Below are positions 46,296 through 61,999 of a DNA stretch of 64,000 nucleotides, piece after piece (position 1 is the stretch's first letter; the number at the start of each line of letters is the position of its first letter). Made by a program: the position numbers and the translations under genes. The notes beneath the pieces are model-generated. The model did not search any database and had not been told where the DNA came from. It saw only the letters and a list, made by a program, of their open reading frames with translations. The stretch lies in the NCBI GenBank assembly GCA_963978545.1, contig OZ021721.1:103276366-103340365 (forward strand). The letters are read 5' to 3'. This DNA is from Linyphia triangularis (lineage: Eukaryota; Arthropoda; Arachnida; Araneae; Linyphiidae).

Positions 46296-48540
46296 TGCCG
46301 CTTATAGGAAACGTAATTTAAATTTTTAGAAATTTGGTGTGTTTATTCTGTATCGGAAGACATTTTTAAGCACAGAGTTCTCGCATGATACCAATACATT
46401 TGAACTGTTTGAATGATTGGTACTACTTTTGAAGTATCAATACTTTAAACAGTTAAAATGTATCGTAAAACATAGTCTTCCATTACCGTTGATGAGAGTA
46501 ATTAAAATTTTTAGAAATTGGGTGTGTTTATTCTGTATCTGAAGACATCGGGATACCAATAAATTTTTACTGTTTGAATGGTTGGAGTATCAATCCTTTA
46601 AATAGTTAAAACGTGTCGTAAGAAATAGTCTTCCATTGCCGTTTATAGGGAATGTAATTTAAATTTTTTTGAAAATTGGGTGTGTTTATTTTGTATCGGA
46701 AGACATTTTTAAGCACATAGTTCTCTCATGATACCAATACATTTGAACTGTTTGAATGATTGGTACTACTTTTAAAGTATCAATACTTTAAACAGTTAAA
46801 ATGTATCGTAAGAAATAGTCTTCCATTGCCGTTTATAGGGAATGTAATTTAAATTTTTAGAAATTGGGTGTGTTTATTCTGTATCGGAAGACATTTTTAA
46901 GCACAGAGTTCTCTCATGATACCAATACATTTGAAATGTTTGAATGGTTGGTACTACTTTTGAAGTATTAATACTTTAAACAGTTAAAATGTATCGTAAA
47001 AAATAGTCTTCCATTACCGTTGATGAGCGTAATTAAAAAATTTAGAAATTGGGTGTGTTTATTCTGTATCGGAAGACATCGGGATACCAATGCATTTTTA
47101 CTGTTTGAATGGTTGGAGTATCAATCCTTTAAACAGTTAAAACTTGTCGTAAAAAATAGTCTTCCATTGTCGTTTATAGGGAATTTAATTTAAATTTTTA
47201 GAAAATTGGATGTGTTTATTCTGTATCGAAAGTCATTTTTAAGCACCGAGTTCTCTCTTGATACCAATACATTTGAACTGTTTGAATGGTTGGTACTACT
47301 TTTGAAGTATCAATACTTTAAACAGTTAAAATGTATCGTAAAAAATAGTCTTCCATTGCAGTTGATGAGCGTAATTAAATATTTTAGAAATTGGGTGTGT
47401 ATTTTCTGTATCGGAAGACATCGGGATACCAATACATATTTACTGTTTGAATGGTTGGTACTACTTTTGGAGTATCAATAATTTAAACAGTTAAAATGTA
47501 TCGTAAAAAATAGTCTTCCATTGCCGTTTATAGGGAATATAATTTAAATTTTTGAAAATTGGGTGCGTTTATTTTGTATCGGAAGACATTTTTAAGCACA
47601 GAGTCTTGATACCAATACATTTGAACTGTTTGAATGGTTGGTACTACTTTTGAAGTATCAATACTTTAAATATTTAAAATGTATCGCAAAAAATAGTCTT
47701 CCATTGCCGTTGATGAGCGTAATTCAAATTTTTAGAAATTGAGTGAGTTTATTCTGTACCGGAAGACATCGGGATACCAATATATTTTTACTGTTTGAAT
47801 GGTTGGTACTACTTTTGGAGTATCAATCCTATAAACAGTTAAAACGTGTCTTAAAAAATAGTCTTCCGTTGTCTTTTATAGGGAGTGTAATTTAAATTTT
47901 TAGAAAATTGGGTGTGTTCATTCTGTATCGGAAGTCATTTTTAAGCACAGAGTTCTCTCTTGATACGAATACATTTGAACTGTTTGAATGATTGGTACTT
48001 CTTTTGAAGTATCAATACTTTAAACAGTTAAAATGTATCTCAAAAAATAGTCTTCCATTGCCGTTGATGAGCGTAATTCAAATTTTTAGAAATTGGGTGT
48101 GTTATTCTGTATCGGAAGACATCGGGATACCAATACATTTTTACTGTTTGAATGGTTGGTACTACTTTTGGAGTATCAATCCTTTAAACAGTTAAAACGT
48201 GTCGTAAAAAATAGTCTTCCATTGTCGTTTATAGGGAATTTAATTTAAATTTTTAGAAAATTGGATGTGTTTATTCTGTATCGAAAGTCATTTTTAAGCA
48301 CCGAGTTCTCTCTTGATACCAATACATTTGAACTGTTTGAATGGTTGGTACTACTTTTGAAGTATCAATACTTTAAACAGTTAAAATGTATCGTAAAAAA
48401 TAGTCTTCCATTGCCGTTTATAGGGAATGTAATTTAAATTTTTAGAAAATTGGTTGTGTTTATTCTGTATCGGAAGACATTTTTAAGCACAGAGTTCTCT
48501 CTTGATACCAATACATTTAAACTGTTTGAATGACTGGTAC
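46296..48540. repeat. satellite-like array of two monomer types, 13 units
   Basis: Type A (about 188 bp, CGTTTATAGGGAATGTAATT, AAGCACAGAGTTCTCT) and type B (about 155-165 bp, CGTTGATGAGCGTAATT, GACATCGGGATACCAAT) share most of their sequence. Order from the left is A B A A B A B A B A B A A. Each monomer ends near AATAGTCTTCCATT. Frames across it are not genes. Confidence 0.95.
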
Positions 48541-48744
48541 TTCTTCAAATACTTAAAAAAAATTCATTAAATATCAAGATTGATTGATTTTTTTTGATTT
48601 TCAGAATTTTTTCAACCTTTTGCTCAACCTGACTTCGCTTTCACTGATCTTTGAAATGTAAATGAAATCTATAAAATGAAAAATAATTATTAACTACTTC
48701 AAAGTGTCTTAATAGAAAATGGAATTTAATCTTATGGAAAGAAA
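48541..48744. other. AT-rich spacer
   Basis: No feature noticed. Confidence 0.4.
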
Positions 48745-49220
48745 TTAACTCTTAAAAACAAAGTTTTTAATATAAATCCTTTATGCATTGTCAATTCTTA
48801 AGTGCAATTGCAACTTATGTAAGGGATTTTGAGTTCCGATCCAGTTTTTATAGTGTTTGACCCACTAGGAAGAAACAATGGATTCCGTACAATTGACTAA
48901 CATTATTTATCCCTAAAACTTGATAGAATTCCTTTTTTTATTGATAAGTCTATTTTCTAAGTTTCAGATCGATCGGATCTCGGCAAGTGGGTTAATTATT
49001 CGAAAGTGACATTAGAAACGTGCGTAAAAATGGTCTTTTAGTGATAGCCTCTTAAACTTGATAGAATGTATTGCCATCAACAATGAATCTATCTATATGC
49101 CATATTGCAATTTCGTTGGATGATGGCAAGTGGATCAATTAACTGTCCAAAGATTTGCCCGCTACAAACACACAAAATCGAAGTGATTATAAGGAATTTA
49201 AAAACATTTATTTTTTATTA
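48745..49220 (+). repeat. dispersed family H, copy 3
   Basis: Best copy of the family. It contains the motif twice (GATCGGATCTCGGCAAGTGG and TTGGATGATGGCAAGTGGAT, about 150 bp apart), showing an internal tandem repeat. Confidence 0.7.
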
Positions 49221-49287
49221 AGATTTAAATACACTTTTACAAATATATTTTTTATTAAGATTTAAATACACTTTTACAAATATATTT
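49212..49287. repeat. 39-bp tandem pair
   Basis: TTTTTTATTAAGATTTAAAT and the next 19 bases occur twice in succession without change. Confidence 0.9.
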
Positions 49288-49839
49288 TTAAAGTTGATTA
49301 AAGACTAAGGTTTTGAGAATATTAATTCGAGATTAACTGCACACCCACACAATTACTAATTTAATAAAATAACTGAAATTTATTAGCATTTAATTTTTAT
49401 CGTACAACATAAAGGCGTTATTTATTTTCGGTGAATCTATTACTAATAAAATTTCACTAGTAATAAAAATATACAACTAATAAAATAGACTATATTGCCA
49501 ATAAAATACTTTAAAAAGTATTTAAAATTAATTTAAATATGTTAAATTGGCCTGTTTCTTTTCTGATATTTGGTAAAAGCAATATTAACAACAAAAAATC
49601 CAAACCAGAAAATTTTGTTAAAATTTTCATATCGCGAAGGATCTCATGATGTAAGTTAAACAGCAATTCTGTAATTTACATGTTATATCACGTTTGTAAA
49701 CATATATTGTTGACCATCTGATCGTATTATTTTCAAGTTGTAATTTCTTGGATTTTTATGGATTGAAACTTTTAATAAATCTCAATAGAAGAGTTGTTAC
49801 TAGCCACCTTTATGCATAAAGACTTCCAATTTCTTCACT
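49288..49839. other. AT-rich spacer, nothing seen
   Basis: No feature noticed. Confidence 0.4.
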
Positions 49840-50568
49840 TTAAGGGGGTCCGGTACCGAAAATAAAAATAAAAACTTTATTTATGTACATTTTTATGTCA
49901 AAAATTTATTTTATGTATGAGATACTATTTATATATCTTTGAGAAAATGTTTTTTTAAATAATGTGTTTAGTTATTTAAAAAAAATTTAAAAACCAAGAA
50001 AAATCCATAATAATTGATGTTTGCGTATTTTGATATAAGTCAAGAAAAAATAAAAAAAAAATTCAAAGTGAAATCTTTTTGTAATACATAATTATATAAA
50101 GAAAATTTGGTCTTCACAGAATTTTGACAGGTGAATTAAAAAAAAATTTAAAAATTCTCAAATGAAAAAATGAAATTTTTGCTTTTTTTTATGTTATCTT
50201 TTACGCTAAATGTCATATTTTAAAACAGAATTAAAAAAATAAAATTCTGTGCAGACAAAATATTTAAAACTATATAAATTAAATGCTCCAGAAATTTGAA
50301 AAGCCAATTGTTAATGGTTCTGGAGATATATCGATTTGAATATGCAACATCTGTGAAAAACACTAGTGCTCGAAAAACGCACTTTAAGCAGACGCTTCAA
50401 GGTGTTACACCCATTAGTGATGTTTAAATCACAGATAATTTTGTGGCGTTCTAATCACCCGAGGAATAAGATAAAAACATCATTCTCTTCAGGAATGTAT
50501 GAACTATTTTTTAAAATCAGAAAAAAAATTGGGATTTTTGAAGAAATTTCGGTACTGGACCCCCTTAA
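49840..50568. mobile_element. TTAA-flanked TIR element, copy 2
   Basis: TTAA then GGGGGTCCGGTACCGAAA on the left; TTTCGGTACTGGACCCCC then TTAA on the right, matching at 17 of 18 positions. TTAA on both sides is compatible with a piggyBac-type duplication, although GGGGG ends are not typical of that group. No transposase is visible. Confidence 0.85.
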
Positions 50569-50711
50569 ATTGATGGTAATAGTAACCAAGATCGAATTCA
50601 ATCGTTCTCAATATATGTTATATTAACTAATCTCTTTGGGGCGACTTTCTAAAGATTAAAACGAAACTCTAGCCAGGATTCTACCCAAGATTCAGCCATA
50701 ATATTTCTCAC
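50569..50711. other. candidate intron 3' of exon at 50712
   Basis: Lies directly downstream, on the minus strand, of the GTGAGA donor. Nothing else noticed. Confidence 0.25.
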
Positions 50712-50814
50712 CTATAAAGAACAGTGATGTCTCTATTTATGAATAGATGATTGCGAATATCCTTCGTATTGTACCCATCCCAATCTGACGTGATGGGAGG
50801 GGGGGAGGTCCCCT
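50712..50814 (-). CDS. candidate internal exon, product unknown
   Basis: Minus strand. The 3' end is a consensus donor TATAG|GTGAGA. The frame includes GTSPPPITSD and then WDGYNTKDIRNHLFINRDIT and VLYR. The 5' limit is chosen at GCTAAAG|AGGGG after a pyrimidine-rich stretch; acceptors further upstream in the C-rich tract are possible. With this start the incoming phase fits the outgoing phase of 54265-54391. The peptide has mixed charge and aromatic content unlike random AT-rich translation. No domain is recognised. Confidence 0.35.
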
Positions 50815-50860
50815 CTTTAGCAGACAAGGGGGTCTTACTTCGGAGGAGGGGGGGGGGGTG
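50796..50860. other. G-rich tract, possible G-quadruplex
   Basis: Runs of 7, 5 and 11 G within 65 bp on the plus strand, beside the candidate exon. Such runs also attract sequencing errors. Confidence 0.6.
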
Positions 50861-51058
50861 AGGAGGAAACCAACAACGTCAACACTGTCGACTCCTTGCG
50901 GTGAGGGTTAAAGTTCGTGCCCTCAGATTTCAGAATCACTCAGGTAGGGTGTGAATCCAGATAAGGAAATTTATCGCCCCGAATATTTCAATCAGAAACT
51001 AAGCTATACTTGCAATGTATATAGAGTAATGTACATGTGTATTAATTGTATGGCAGAA

Positions 51059-51430
51059 ATAAATTGTATGGTAAAAGGTTCATTCTATTTGTAGTCATTT
51101 CCCTACATGAGTACAAATTGAATGCTGAAAAGTAATTTGATTTGTTCTTTTCCCTAAATTAGTGCAAATTGCATGGTAAAAAGTTATTATATTTGTAGTC
51201 ATTTCCCTAAATGAGTACAAATTGAATGGTACAACGTAATTGAATTTGTAGTCATTTTCCAAAATGATAATAAATTAAATGGTAAAAAGTCATTCTATTT
51301 GTAGCCATTTTCCAAAATGATTACAAATTGAAAGGTAAAAAATAATTTTTGTAGTTATTTCCCAAAATAATTGAAAAGTATAATTCAGAGGTAAAAAGTA
51401 GATTCGCAGTTATTTCTCAAAATAATTGTT
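51059..51430. repeat. diverged 55-62 bp minisatellite, about 6 copies
   Basis: Unit consensus ACAAATTGAATGGTAAAAAG then TAATTCTATTTGTAGTCATT and TCCC. Copies decay towards the right. Confidence 0.85.
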
Positions 51431-53237
<1,807 letters not shown>

Positions 53238-53329
53238 TACCTACTTTAAAATCATTGGATACGTTTATATCAAACGTAACTAAATATAGAACAATTAAAA
53301 TTCGAAATACACTTTAATCTACTTTTAAA

Positions 53330-54180
53330 CGTCGCAAGGATTCATTTACTATAGCAGCGATTGCATTCAAAACTGCCATCAATTAAACATGGATAGATAC
53401 ATTCGAATTGCACAAAACTACCACCTTAAAATCATTTGTTATTTCACCATAAAAACTAATACAAAAACTACACTCGTTGAATCAATAAATTTTTGAAGTA
53501 CACATAATAACTTGAGAAGTATTTGTTAATGTCACCGCGATGAATTTATTTAAAAATCATACTTTACGAATCTATAATTTTTTTTTTTTTTTTAAGTATA
53601 CATAACTGCCTTAAAATCATTTGTTGATGTCCCTTCTTGACTTTATTTAAAAACTGCTCCCTAATTATTGTTCGATTTATATTTTGAAATTATATTCCAA
53701 TCTACTTTGAAATCAATGTTTCATATCAGCGCAGCGATCACATTTAAAATTCCCACTAATTAAATATGGATGGATCCGAATTACACAGAACTACTTTAAA
53801 TTATAATTTCTTCACAACAAACTAATTTTAAAATCATACTATGCGGATCGATAAATTTCCGAAGTAGGTAAATATAATAACTTTAAAACCGTTTTTGATG
53901 TCCTTGCAACGAATTTATTTTAAAATCGCACAATGGATCGATAAATTTTCAAAATGTACACAAGTACTTTAAAATCGTTTGCTGATGTCACCACAACAAA
54001 TTAAATAAAAAATCGCACTATGGATCGATAAATTTCGAGTATACAAAACTACTTTAAAATCGTTTGCTGATGTGACCTTAACTTAATTTTTTTTTTTAAA
54101 TCTTACTAAATAAATGTGTTTATACAATTCCGAATCCAAAATACAGATAACTCTATTTTTTAATCGTTGGCTGATTTTGG
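53330..54180. repeat. degenerate tandem repeat, about 90-100 bp
   Basis: ACTTTAAAATCGTTTGCTGA then TGTCACC and CGCACTATGGATCGATAAAT recur roughly every 90-100 bp, about eight times with many changes. Confidence 0.8.
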
Positions 54181-54264
54181 CGCAATCTCGTTTAAAGAAA
54201 AACAACCCCTACTAACATCCTCTTCCGAGATGGACAAGTCATCCCCCTCTTCACTCAAACTCAC

Positions 54265-54391
54265 CCCCATCTAAGGGATTTGTCCCGAGCTCTTTGTCTG
54301 ACCCATCTTCGTACCTTATGTAAGCAAAACGAAAGATACAACAGGATATTCTACCATTGCAGCTTGGTAATCTCCAGAAAGAAGAGAAAGC
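54265..54391 (-). CDS. candidate internal exon, product unknown
   Basis: Minus strand. The acceptor TTTGTTTTTGTTAG precedes 54391 and the consensus donor GGGG|GTGAGT follows 54265. One frame (phase 0 in, phase 1 out) is open throughout: AFSSFWRLPSCNGRIS, then CCIFRFAYIRYEDGSDKELG, then TNPLDG. Three Cys and an acidic end give it a protein-like look, and GC is above background. The other two frames contain stops. It is the best splice-bounded candidate of the window, but I do not recognise the family. Confidence 0.38.
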
Positions 54392-55393
54392 CTAACAAAA
54401 ACAAACACGCTCTTTGTCAGGTTTATTTTTTATGTATATATTGAGAGGTGTTTACGGCGAGGAATCGTTATGTTACGTGTTTATAGTAAAATAGAAAAAG
54501 TATTAAGTCGGGAAGTTGTGTTTATGTTTCGTTTTGAGAGATTTGAATGAACTTATATACGCCGTATATATCTTAACAAGAGACAGATGGTGAATAAAAT
54601 AAACTGAGCTGTATATAGGAATAATAGTGCGCTTATCGAACTTTTTGCAGATTTGTAGTTCTACAGTTCAGGATTTTATTGACAAGATGTAGTAGAAGAT
54701 TATGAAATTCTACTTTAATATTCTTGAAGAAAAGATAAAATGAATGTTGAAAAAATTATTAGATTTCAAGAAACGTACAACACAAAATGAATTAAAAAAA
54801 TTTTCCTTTAAATTGTATCAAGCAGATAGCAAATCTAAAAATTGATTAGCATTGATATTTCAAATAATTTATAGTGTGTAAAACGCTTTAAATACTCAAT
54901 TCTTTGTAGACAAAGAAAGTATGAAAATGCCTTTTGAAAATTATAGGCAAATGCTTCATACATCAGAATAAGTTTAATTTCATTTATAGTGAGGTGTATT
55001 TTTTCATTGACATTGTTCTCAATTAAATAATTATACACTTATTCCGTTGATCTTAATACAATATTTTCCTGTTTTCCTGATGCCTTAAAACGAACAATAT
55101 TTTCGCGAGATACAACAACAATGATTAGCTGACATTAAAAAAAAACCGAAGGAAAGTTATTTTGTATGTTTTTACTATAAATATTTAATGAATTATTTCC
55201 GATTCGTCCCGATACTTGTTGGGAATAATTATTGATATCAAAAAACACAATATTGTGTCCGTAAAATTTTGTTGACATGAGCCAATCATCATTGTTGTTG
55301 TGTGTGGAAAACATTAAAAAGCAATGTTACCTTAAGAAATATATGACGGGAAGTATTGCATTAGTTCTATAGGCTAGATCATTCTTAAGGATA
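54392..55393. other. AT-rich spacer, nothing seen
   Basis: Candidate intron or intergenic. No repeat noticed. Confidence 0.35.
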
Positions 55394-55590
55394 TTATAAA
55401 TCAGGCGCGTAGCCAAGGAGGGATATGGGGAATTTCCTCCTGAAATTTTTCTGTTTGTTATTAGAACACAAAAATCAAAGAATTTGGTTTGTTTGAAATT
55501 ACAACCTTAAATGATATTACTATAAATTTTTAAATTTTAATTCAATAACCCTTCCCAAATAAAATTTCTGGCTATGTCCTTGTTATAAAT
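55394..55590. mobile_element. hAT-type MITE, 181 bp
   Basis: Element 55402-55582 starts CAGGCGCGTAGCCAAGGAGG and ends TTTCTGGCTATGTCCTTG (TIR with GTAGCCA/ATAGCCA core, a widespread hAT terminus). Exact 8-bp duplications TTATAAAT lie at 55394-55401 and 55583-55590. Confidence 0.95.
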
Positions 55591-55622
55591 TGACGTACTG
55601 TACGGCATGTAACTAAAAAAAA

Positions 55623-55748
55623 TCAGTCATCAATTGTAACATCGAAAATGTGAACTTTGCCGTCAGTCCACAAAGCCTTCTCTCGAGGGTCTAAAAGTAG
55701 AAGTTCTTCCTTAATGGCACCCGTGGCGTCGTCTTGTTTTCTGGTCGG
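55623..55748 (-). CDS. candidate terminal exon, product unknown
   Basis: Minus strand. An acceptor (CAATTTGTAG) precedes CCGACC at 55748 and the frame runs 41 codons to TGA at 55623-55625: PTRKQDDATGAI, then KEELLLLDPREKALWTDGKV, then HIFDVTIDD. Codon use and residue mix are protein-like, with an acidic C terminus. TDGKVHIFDV recalls a WD40-type beta strand, but one strand is not enough to assign it. If real, its gene extends to higher coordinates, where the exon at 63317-63524 lies on the same strand. The hAT MITE 33 bp downstream would then be in the 3' UTR. Confidence 0.38.
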   Translation of the reverse strand, partial: PTRKQDDATGAIKEELLLLDPREKALWTDGKVHIFDVTIDD

Positions 55749-57849
<2,101 letters not shown>

Positions 57850-58110
57850 AAATTGTGGAGTCCCATTATTGCTCAAGATTCTTAGTGGAAACCTTCATCA
57901 TATAAAGAAGTGCTCTTTCCACTAATTCCTATTGTGGAGCTCCATTCTTGTTCAAAATTCCTACTGGAAACCATAATGTGAGACACATCACACCCCATTA
58001 TCGAGCAAGTTTTTTTTTTACCAGAAATGTTCATGACAAATACCCTAGACTTATTCAAATTGTGGAGCCCCATTATCGTGCAAAATTCTTACTGGAAACT
58101 CATCAATCCC
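57850..58110. repeat. degenerate tandem repeat, about 65-80 bp x 4
   Basis: ATTGTGGAGCCCCATTATTG then CAAAATTCTTACTGGAAACC recurs four times with many changes. Confidence 0.75.
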
Positions 58111-58400
58111 AAGTTGAGACAACTTTTCTGGAGTCAAATGCCTCCCATTCAACGAAATGGTATGTAAAGTGATTCAACAGTTGTTCAAATCAAAGTCGTG
58201 TCAAGTGATGTTTCCGTGCAGATTGAGGAAGGTCAGTTGTCCATTTCCAGTGTCCATTTGCGTGGTTGAGTTCCACCTGAGCGTTTACCCAGATAAAGAT
58301 TTCCTGACACTAATTATGATGGGAGACGTTTCAACCTTAGAATTAATGTCACGCAGTACACGCAGACAGAACATGGCAACACTCTAATCATTCAATTTTT
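58111..58400. other. GC-richer segment with open frames
   Basis: Two plus-strand frames are partly open (58157-58387 starts MVCKVIQQLFKSKSCQVMFP; another contains DVSVQIEEGQLSISSVHLRG, then stops, then DGRRFNLRINVTQYTQTEHG). The second looks more like protein but is broken twice. Possibly a decayed coding segment. Confidence 0.25.
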
Positions 58401-58769
58401 TATGTCACTTCGCCCTTATGGCTGTTAGCTGTTAAATCTGGAATAAGTACTTGAAACTTTTAAATTTTTAATTACAATTTTTTTATTTGGTTATTGAGAA
58501 ATGATATAGAAAGTATAGTATGATGAATAAAACTAAAGGAACGTTTAACCAATAAAGGTCTAATATACTCAACGAAAGACGATGGATATTTTTTGTTCTA
58601 TATAGATACAGCTTGAGAATAATCTGCACAAACGGTTCGGATTTTCAGCTTTTAAGCTTTGTGGTAGTAAGACACCAGTATACGTTGGAATAATTTTTTT
58701 TTAATATTTAACTAGACTCTGAATTTTATTTCCATGGTGTTAAAAATTAAGATATCTTCATAAAAAAAG

Positions 58770-58943
58770 AATTTTAATTTTGATTGCAAATGATGCTTAA
58801 TGACTTACTACAGGATTCCTATTAAAACTGTAGATACTATCTTTTTTTCATTGAAAAAAGTATTTTGTTGGAAAGTGTCTGAAAATGCACATATTTTTAT
58901 GAAAATGTCAAGATTCAAAATTAAGTTGAAAATGAATTATTGC
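58770..58943. repeat. diverged duplicate, copy 1
   Basis: Shares GAATTTTAATTTTGATTGCA, GGAAAGTGTCTGAAAAT and CAAAATTAAGTTGAAAAT with 59662-59812. The SINE at 58957 inserted at its right edge. Confidence 0.6.
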
Positions 58944-59148
58944 ATGAATGAATTTGGTTGGTTGTATTCAGATTATCTGGCACCGTCAGCAACACGAGGG
59001 CTATAATGCGCCGAAGCATTCGTCATTAGACAAGCCAACATACATTTACAAACACCCATGCCTAACACGGGACTCGAACCCGCAACCTCGCGGTCTAGAA
59101 GCTAGCACGCTAACCACTATACCGTTTGGTCGGAGATGAATGAATTTG
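58944..59148 (-). mobile_element. tRNA-derived SINE, type B, copy 3 (full length)
   Basis: Exact 13-bp duplications ATGAATGAATTTG (58944-58956, 59136-59148). Minus strand: head CTCCGACCAAACGG, A-box-like GGTATAGTGGTTAGCGTGCT, B box GCGGGTTCGAGTCCCG, core with GGCATGGGTGT, body ending GATAATCTGAATACAACCAA. This is the reference copy for the family. The 63-codon plus-strand frame through it is a by-product. Confidence 0.95.
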
Positions 59149-59817
59149 ATTCTGGTAAGCTTCCCTTCCCTGCTGCATATTAAATTGCATTAAAGTTGTT
59201 AATTGATTGATATAAATTGAAGCTAGCTTGGTGAAAAAAAATCTATTTTAGAATTTTTTGTGTTATTTTATTTCTTCACACATACATAAACACCACATAA
59301 CAGAACTGTTTAAGAAACAAAATGTAGGGGGATATGTTAGTAATTTACCATTTATTAACTGTAAGAATGCAGAAATGTGATTTGTAAAGGTATTTAAAAT
59401 GCTCCAATATCAAAAAATTTTAAATTTCATATATTTTATGTGCGTCGAACTCTTTAAAATGTGTAAGGAACCAGTATTCATTGAACTAATTTATCTTTTA
59501 TATCTGAACTAGATTAATAATTACTTTCACATTTAACAAGTGTTAGAAGTCTGCATAATTTTTTTCTTCATTTGATGATATTTAACTAATTAACATTTAC
59601 GTGATTATAATTAGTGTGTAATGTCACCAGTCGCAATTCAATTTGTAATTTAGTTTGAAATTTAATTTTAATTGCGAATGATGCACATTTATTTGCTGAA
59701 GAGAACCTATTAGAGATTTAAATATAGTTTAATAAAATTTTGTATGGAAAGTATTTAAAAATATACTCATTTTATAAAAAATATTACTCAAAATTAAGTT
59801 AAAAATCAATTATTCTC
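59149..59817. other. AT-rich spacer with old duplicate
   Basis: 59662-59812 is the partner of 58770-58943. Nothing else noticed. Confidence 0.4.
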
Positions 59818-59881
59818 ACTGAGTCCCTTATATCCCTCAGTGATATCACTGAGTACTATCACTCAGTTATATCACTGAGAC
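59818..59881. repeat. short repeat of TATCACTGAG
   Basis: CACTGAG or its near complement CTCAGTGATA occurs six times in 64 bp, giving overlapping small hairpins. Confidence 0.7.
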
Positions 59882-60086
59882 GAAAAGTGGTTTCTCACAA
59901 ATCAATTTTAAAGTTGGCGGTAGTGATCTTTTAGAACTGTGTATTCTAAAAAAATAATATGTTTGAAAAATCAAAATGAACATAGTACCATTTTAAAGCT
60001 ATCGATTTAAAGAAGATTTTAGGGGGGGGGGGGGAACAGAAAATATTTATTTGCACCAAATTTCGCAATTTATGCATACTGGTATC

Positions 60087-60292
60087 TACACTGATAAAAA
60101 AACGATTCCACCTTGCACTAAAAATTAGTTCCCATTTAGCTGCATCCAACATTTGGTGCTTAGTTTCACGATATAATGATGCTTACTGTCCGAGGTAGCA
60201 CTGTTAAATCGTGTAACTAGCATCAAATGTTGGTTGCAGCTAAATGGGAACTAATTTTTGGTGCAAGGTGGAACCAAATTTTTAAGAGTGTA
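60087..60292. mobile_element. long-TIR MITE with TA duplication, 202 bp
   Basis: Element 60089-60290 opens CACTGATAAAAAAACGATTC and closes with the complement of CACTCTTAAAAATTTGGTTC. Arms of about 75 bp share CCACCTTGCAC, AAAAATTAGTTCCCATTTAG and CCAACATTTG. TA lies on both sides, consistent with Tc1/mariner mobilisation. Confidence 0.92.
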
Positions 60293-60859
60293 CCTTAAAT
60301 ATTTGCTTAATTCACACATTTCATTTATTCCGGGAGAAAAGTTCCTATTATTCTAATAAAATATTCATTTAATTTCCCTAACATAATGAGGAATCTTTTA
60401 GTCGGTATTCATAAATCAAATTAGTTTCCACAACTAACCTAGAAGAAGAACAACCGCAGCGGTCAAATTCTACAACACAGCCTACTCTTTCCCTTGATAG
60501 CAAAGTTGGATTACTTAACAATAATAGTTCCGAAATAAATTGTAAATCATTATGGCAGCTCTGCCATTTCTTTTCCCACCTCTAGCTGATTTATAATACT
60601 AACTTATAAATGGAACAATGAAAGAAAAAGAGTGCCGGTGTAGATTTTGGAATTGAAGCAGGTATTACACAATTGTACCTTGGACAACTTGGCCGTTTGA
60701 CCTCTTGAAAAGAAATAATGAATATTTCAAATCTACTTTATTTTCGCCTATTAAAATAATTAATACCTGAAATTTGATTAATTACTCAGAGGGGGAAATG
60801 TAACGAATTATTTGCGTTGTAATACATGCTTAATTCAAAACAATAATGTTTATAAAACG
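60293..60859. other. AT-rich spacer, nothing seen
   Basis: No feature noticed. Confidence 0.4.
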
Positions 60860-61210
60860 ATGTATGATTAACAATTGTTACTTTTTATTTTTAAGCTTTT
60901 GAAAAACTTAAATAATTCGCTTGGAAGAAGATTCGTCTAACAAGTTAAGTATTTATATCTGCTATTAGCATTGGGGTTATATTCAAGTTTCAAATTACTC
61001 AGAAGTGAAAATATATTAATTCATTTGAGTTATACATTACTTAATTTCAAACGATATAATTTATTAAACCATATATGACGAACTATTATAATTTTTTATT
61101 TTAAAGTTCTATAAAAACTTAACAATTCGTTTGGAAGAATATTGTTCGAACAAGTTACATATTTATTTCTGCTATTAACAATGAGGTAATATTTAAGTTT
61201 TAAAATTGAG
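60860..61210. repeat. diverged tandem pair, about 180 bp
   Basis: AATTCGCTTGGAAGAAGATT and AATTCGTTTGGAAGAATATT are followed by matching CTGCTATTA segments. Confidence 0.75.
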
Positions 61211-61999
61211 TTGTAAAAGAGTTTAATTATAACTTTGTACATTTGATTTTAACTATTACTGATTCACACACTGAAAGTACTGATTAGTAATAACTTCACA
61301 AACTGACACACCTACAGATATTCGGTGAAGGACAGCAAGGTTATTTAAAAATAAACATCGATAAAGGGTATAAGTTTACTTTAACTATTAATCATCAAAT
61401 TACTTACTGAATTCACTTTTTTGTATTCATGTAACATTTACTGACGAATTTTCGATAAAAGATTTTTAATTTTTTAATGAAATTAATTTAAGGTATTTAA
61501 AATGTTGAAGGCAAAAACAAGCAAAAATATATTTCAAACAATATACTAACTCTTGATGTTAATTGAGGTTATTAAACACTAAAAAAAATTATTGAATGTT
61601 GCCATTTAAAAAGGAAATCCTAATTTTAAATGTTTTTCAAAGATACCAACTGTGGATACTTTACACTATTAAAAAACTTTGTTTTAAGTATTAGACGTAG
61701 CTTGTTTCATTCACTTGCAAATATTACACTTATTGCAAGTTTTTGTTTCGAATAAATTCTAAACGAATAAAATTAATATGGTGTGTATATAATATAAAAA
61801 CTTCAGTTTATAACAGGATAACAGGAAAATCGTTGGATAAAAATATCTAACTATGTAAAATACCAATATAGGATAACAATTACCTAGATCTAAACATATT
61901 TTTCAATATCAACAATTAAGTAGAATAATAATCTCTATTATTTTATTAAAGTAATATACGTACTATAAACAAGCAACATAAAATATATTGATGATATTT
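61211..61999. other. AT-rich spacer, nothing seen
   Basis: No feature noticed. Confidence 0.4.

Noticed and set aside
58948..59139. 63-codon frame, also 31668-31976 on the other strand
   Set aside because: They run through SINE copies; the peptide is shared only because the SINE is.
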